A DNA stretch of 64,000 nucleotides from Apostichopus japonicus (Eukaryota > Echinodermata > Holothuroidea > Aspidochirotida > Stichopodidae): the NCBI RefSeq assembly GCF_037975245.1, contig NC_092571.1, positions 15,993,917-16,057,916 on the forward strand. The letters are read 5' to 3'. Positions within the stretch are counted from its first letter, which is position 1. The number at the start of each line of letters is the position of its first letter. The position numbers and the translations under genes are program-made. Below the pieces are notes generated by a model. That model was not told where the DNA came from and did no database searches. It worked only from the letters and a program-made list of their open reading frames with translations. Shown here one piece after another: positions 62,733 through 64,000 of this stretch.

Positions 62733-64000
62733 CAAAAACATAAGTTGAGAACAAATAATTATCCTACCATCTATATATAAGTTCCTTTGCTAACTTAACC
62801 GACCAACTTTTATATCTTTCTGACAGAAGCCCTCCCAAAATAGTTCAAACTTTTTGAAACTAAATCCTAAATACAGATTGCTTCCATCAAACAATACTTT
62901 TTCCTGACATCTTTACACAATACCAATGTACCATCTAGCTTTAAGCTTGTTTTTCTTTTTTCTTTTTTGATGGTCAGATGGATTTTATTGACTTAAATTC
63001 TTGAAAAGGATAAATATGCCACAAACTAACTACTTGAATCCCCGGTTACTAGATATTGATCTACATTTTTTTTTTTTTTTTGGCAGAACTGTTGGATATC
63101 CTCCATGTCAACTTCTTCAATTCCTTAAGCCATTCCCTCATCCATCCATCCATCCAACTTCTTTTTATTCTTTTCTCTTCTTTTTTATCTCCTATTCTAG
63201 AGCAAACTGATGCCCTAAACAAGAGGGACGATTTGAATAAAATGACCCCCAATTCCACAGATGATATTGATCCTTTTGTAGTGGTCCTCCCTGTGTGTAA
63301 ATCCCAGGTCTAAGCATCACAATGGACGGTTGCTATGGCATTTTGATATTCAAACACAGTCAATTCCCAAACATTAAACTTAAATAACAGGGCACACGGA
63401 CACCTCTATGAACAAAGATTAAATATATTGACCAAACGGCGATTGACAAGAAAAAACGGCACATGTTACCTGAAAGTGGACTGCCTTATATCTCTGCTCT
63501 ATTGTAAGAGAGCTCAAAAGGGATTAAAAACACCACGGTCCAGCTCTTCTTCTCCCAGAGCGGGAAAAAAAGAAGAAGAAAAAGGAATCAATAGGGCGAT
63601 ATCTATGGCAACACTCGTCCAGTCCAACTTCACCTCAAAAAATCTTGAGTATAAGGAAACGCCCGTCCTCAAATTACCAGCAAAAAAACTCATCGAAAAG
63701 AACCGAGAATACACACATCTATATATATGACATACAATCAGCACTTAACATTTTTTCTGTGACGAGTGGTTTAATAATTAATTCTTCTTGCCCTTCGTTA
63801 AAAGTAGGAGCCTGCTGGTCATTACGTAATCTTGCTCGTATTCAACCCCCCCCCCCTTCCGTATAGCCAATGTAATTGAATGAAAAACAAAGCCTACGCT
63901 GATAAAAAAATATATATATAAAAAAACAAGTCTCATAGTTCTCCTGGTAGTGATCGAGAGAGAAAATGAAAAAGACTTTTTTTATTATTTACAAATTGAT
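62733..64000. other. gene-free stretch to window end
   Basis: T runs at 63067-63080, a short CATC repeat near 63139-63154 and a C tract near 63846-63855. No supported exon. Confidence 0.55.

Noticed and set aside
1-64000. CRISPR array, prokaryotic operon or phage-like system
   Set aside because: No regular direct repeats with unique spacers, no dense co-directional ORFs, and spliced-gene signals show a eukaryotic genome.

Overview
This window is animal genomic DNA. It is A+T-rich, has no operons or densely packed ORFs, and is full of AT microsatellites, G/C homopolymer tracts, minisatellites and decayed transposons. The style (a developmental regulator in a very large non-coding setting, LINE and Penelope-like debris, hAT-type MITEs) suggests a marine invertebrate, possibly an echinoderm. 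The species assignment is inference only.

The one gene I can identify with good support is on the minus strand. A single exon (9581-10786) carries the first coding exon of a castor/CASZ1-type zinc-finger transcription factor: 59 nt of 5' leader, a start codon at 10727, and 382 complete codons up to a consensus GT donor at 9580-9579. The N-terminal LDAICAKL block and the EYAANTMKEFLGMYGYED block match, from memory, two conserved N-terminal blocks of vertebrate CASZ1. Two PxDLS motifs suggest CtBP binding. The zinc-finger exons are not visible here and should lie beyond coordinate 1. The leader holds one complete short uORF and a second that overlaps the main start.

Positions 1-9580 are the next intron of that gene. 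It contains a 172-bp fold-back retro-insertion with a 13-bp target-site duplication (7954-8151) and one possible small exon on the opposite strand (3123-3198). Positions 10787-64000 are 5' intron or upstream sequence. They hold an intact-looking hAT-type MITE with a perfect 8-bp duplication (39277-39652), a second hAT-like MITE in an AT tract (23682-24138), a LINE 3'-end fossil (58545-58800), a tRNA-type SINE fragment near 12.7-12.85 kb, three copies of a short dispersed repeat (31.1, 47.1 and 48.4 kb), and tandem arrays with units of about 302, 365 and 100 bp. Several weak exon candidates occur, the best on the minus strand at 56581-56713.

I found no tRNA, rRNA, CRISPR or prokaryote-like system, and no convincing novel multi-gene system. 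The most distinctive items are the CASZ1 leader uORFs, the fold-back Penelope-like insertion and the local repeat families.
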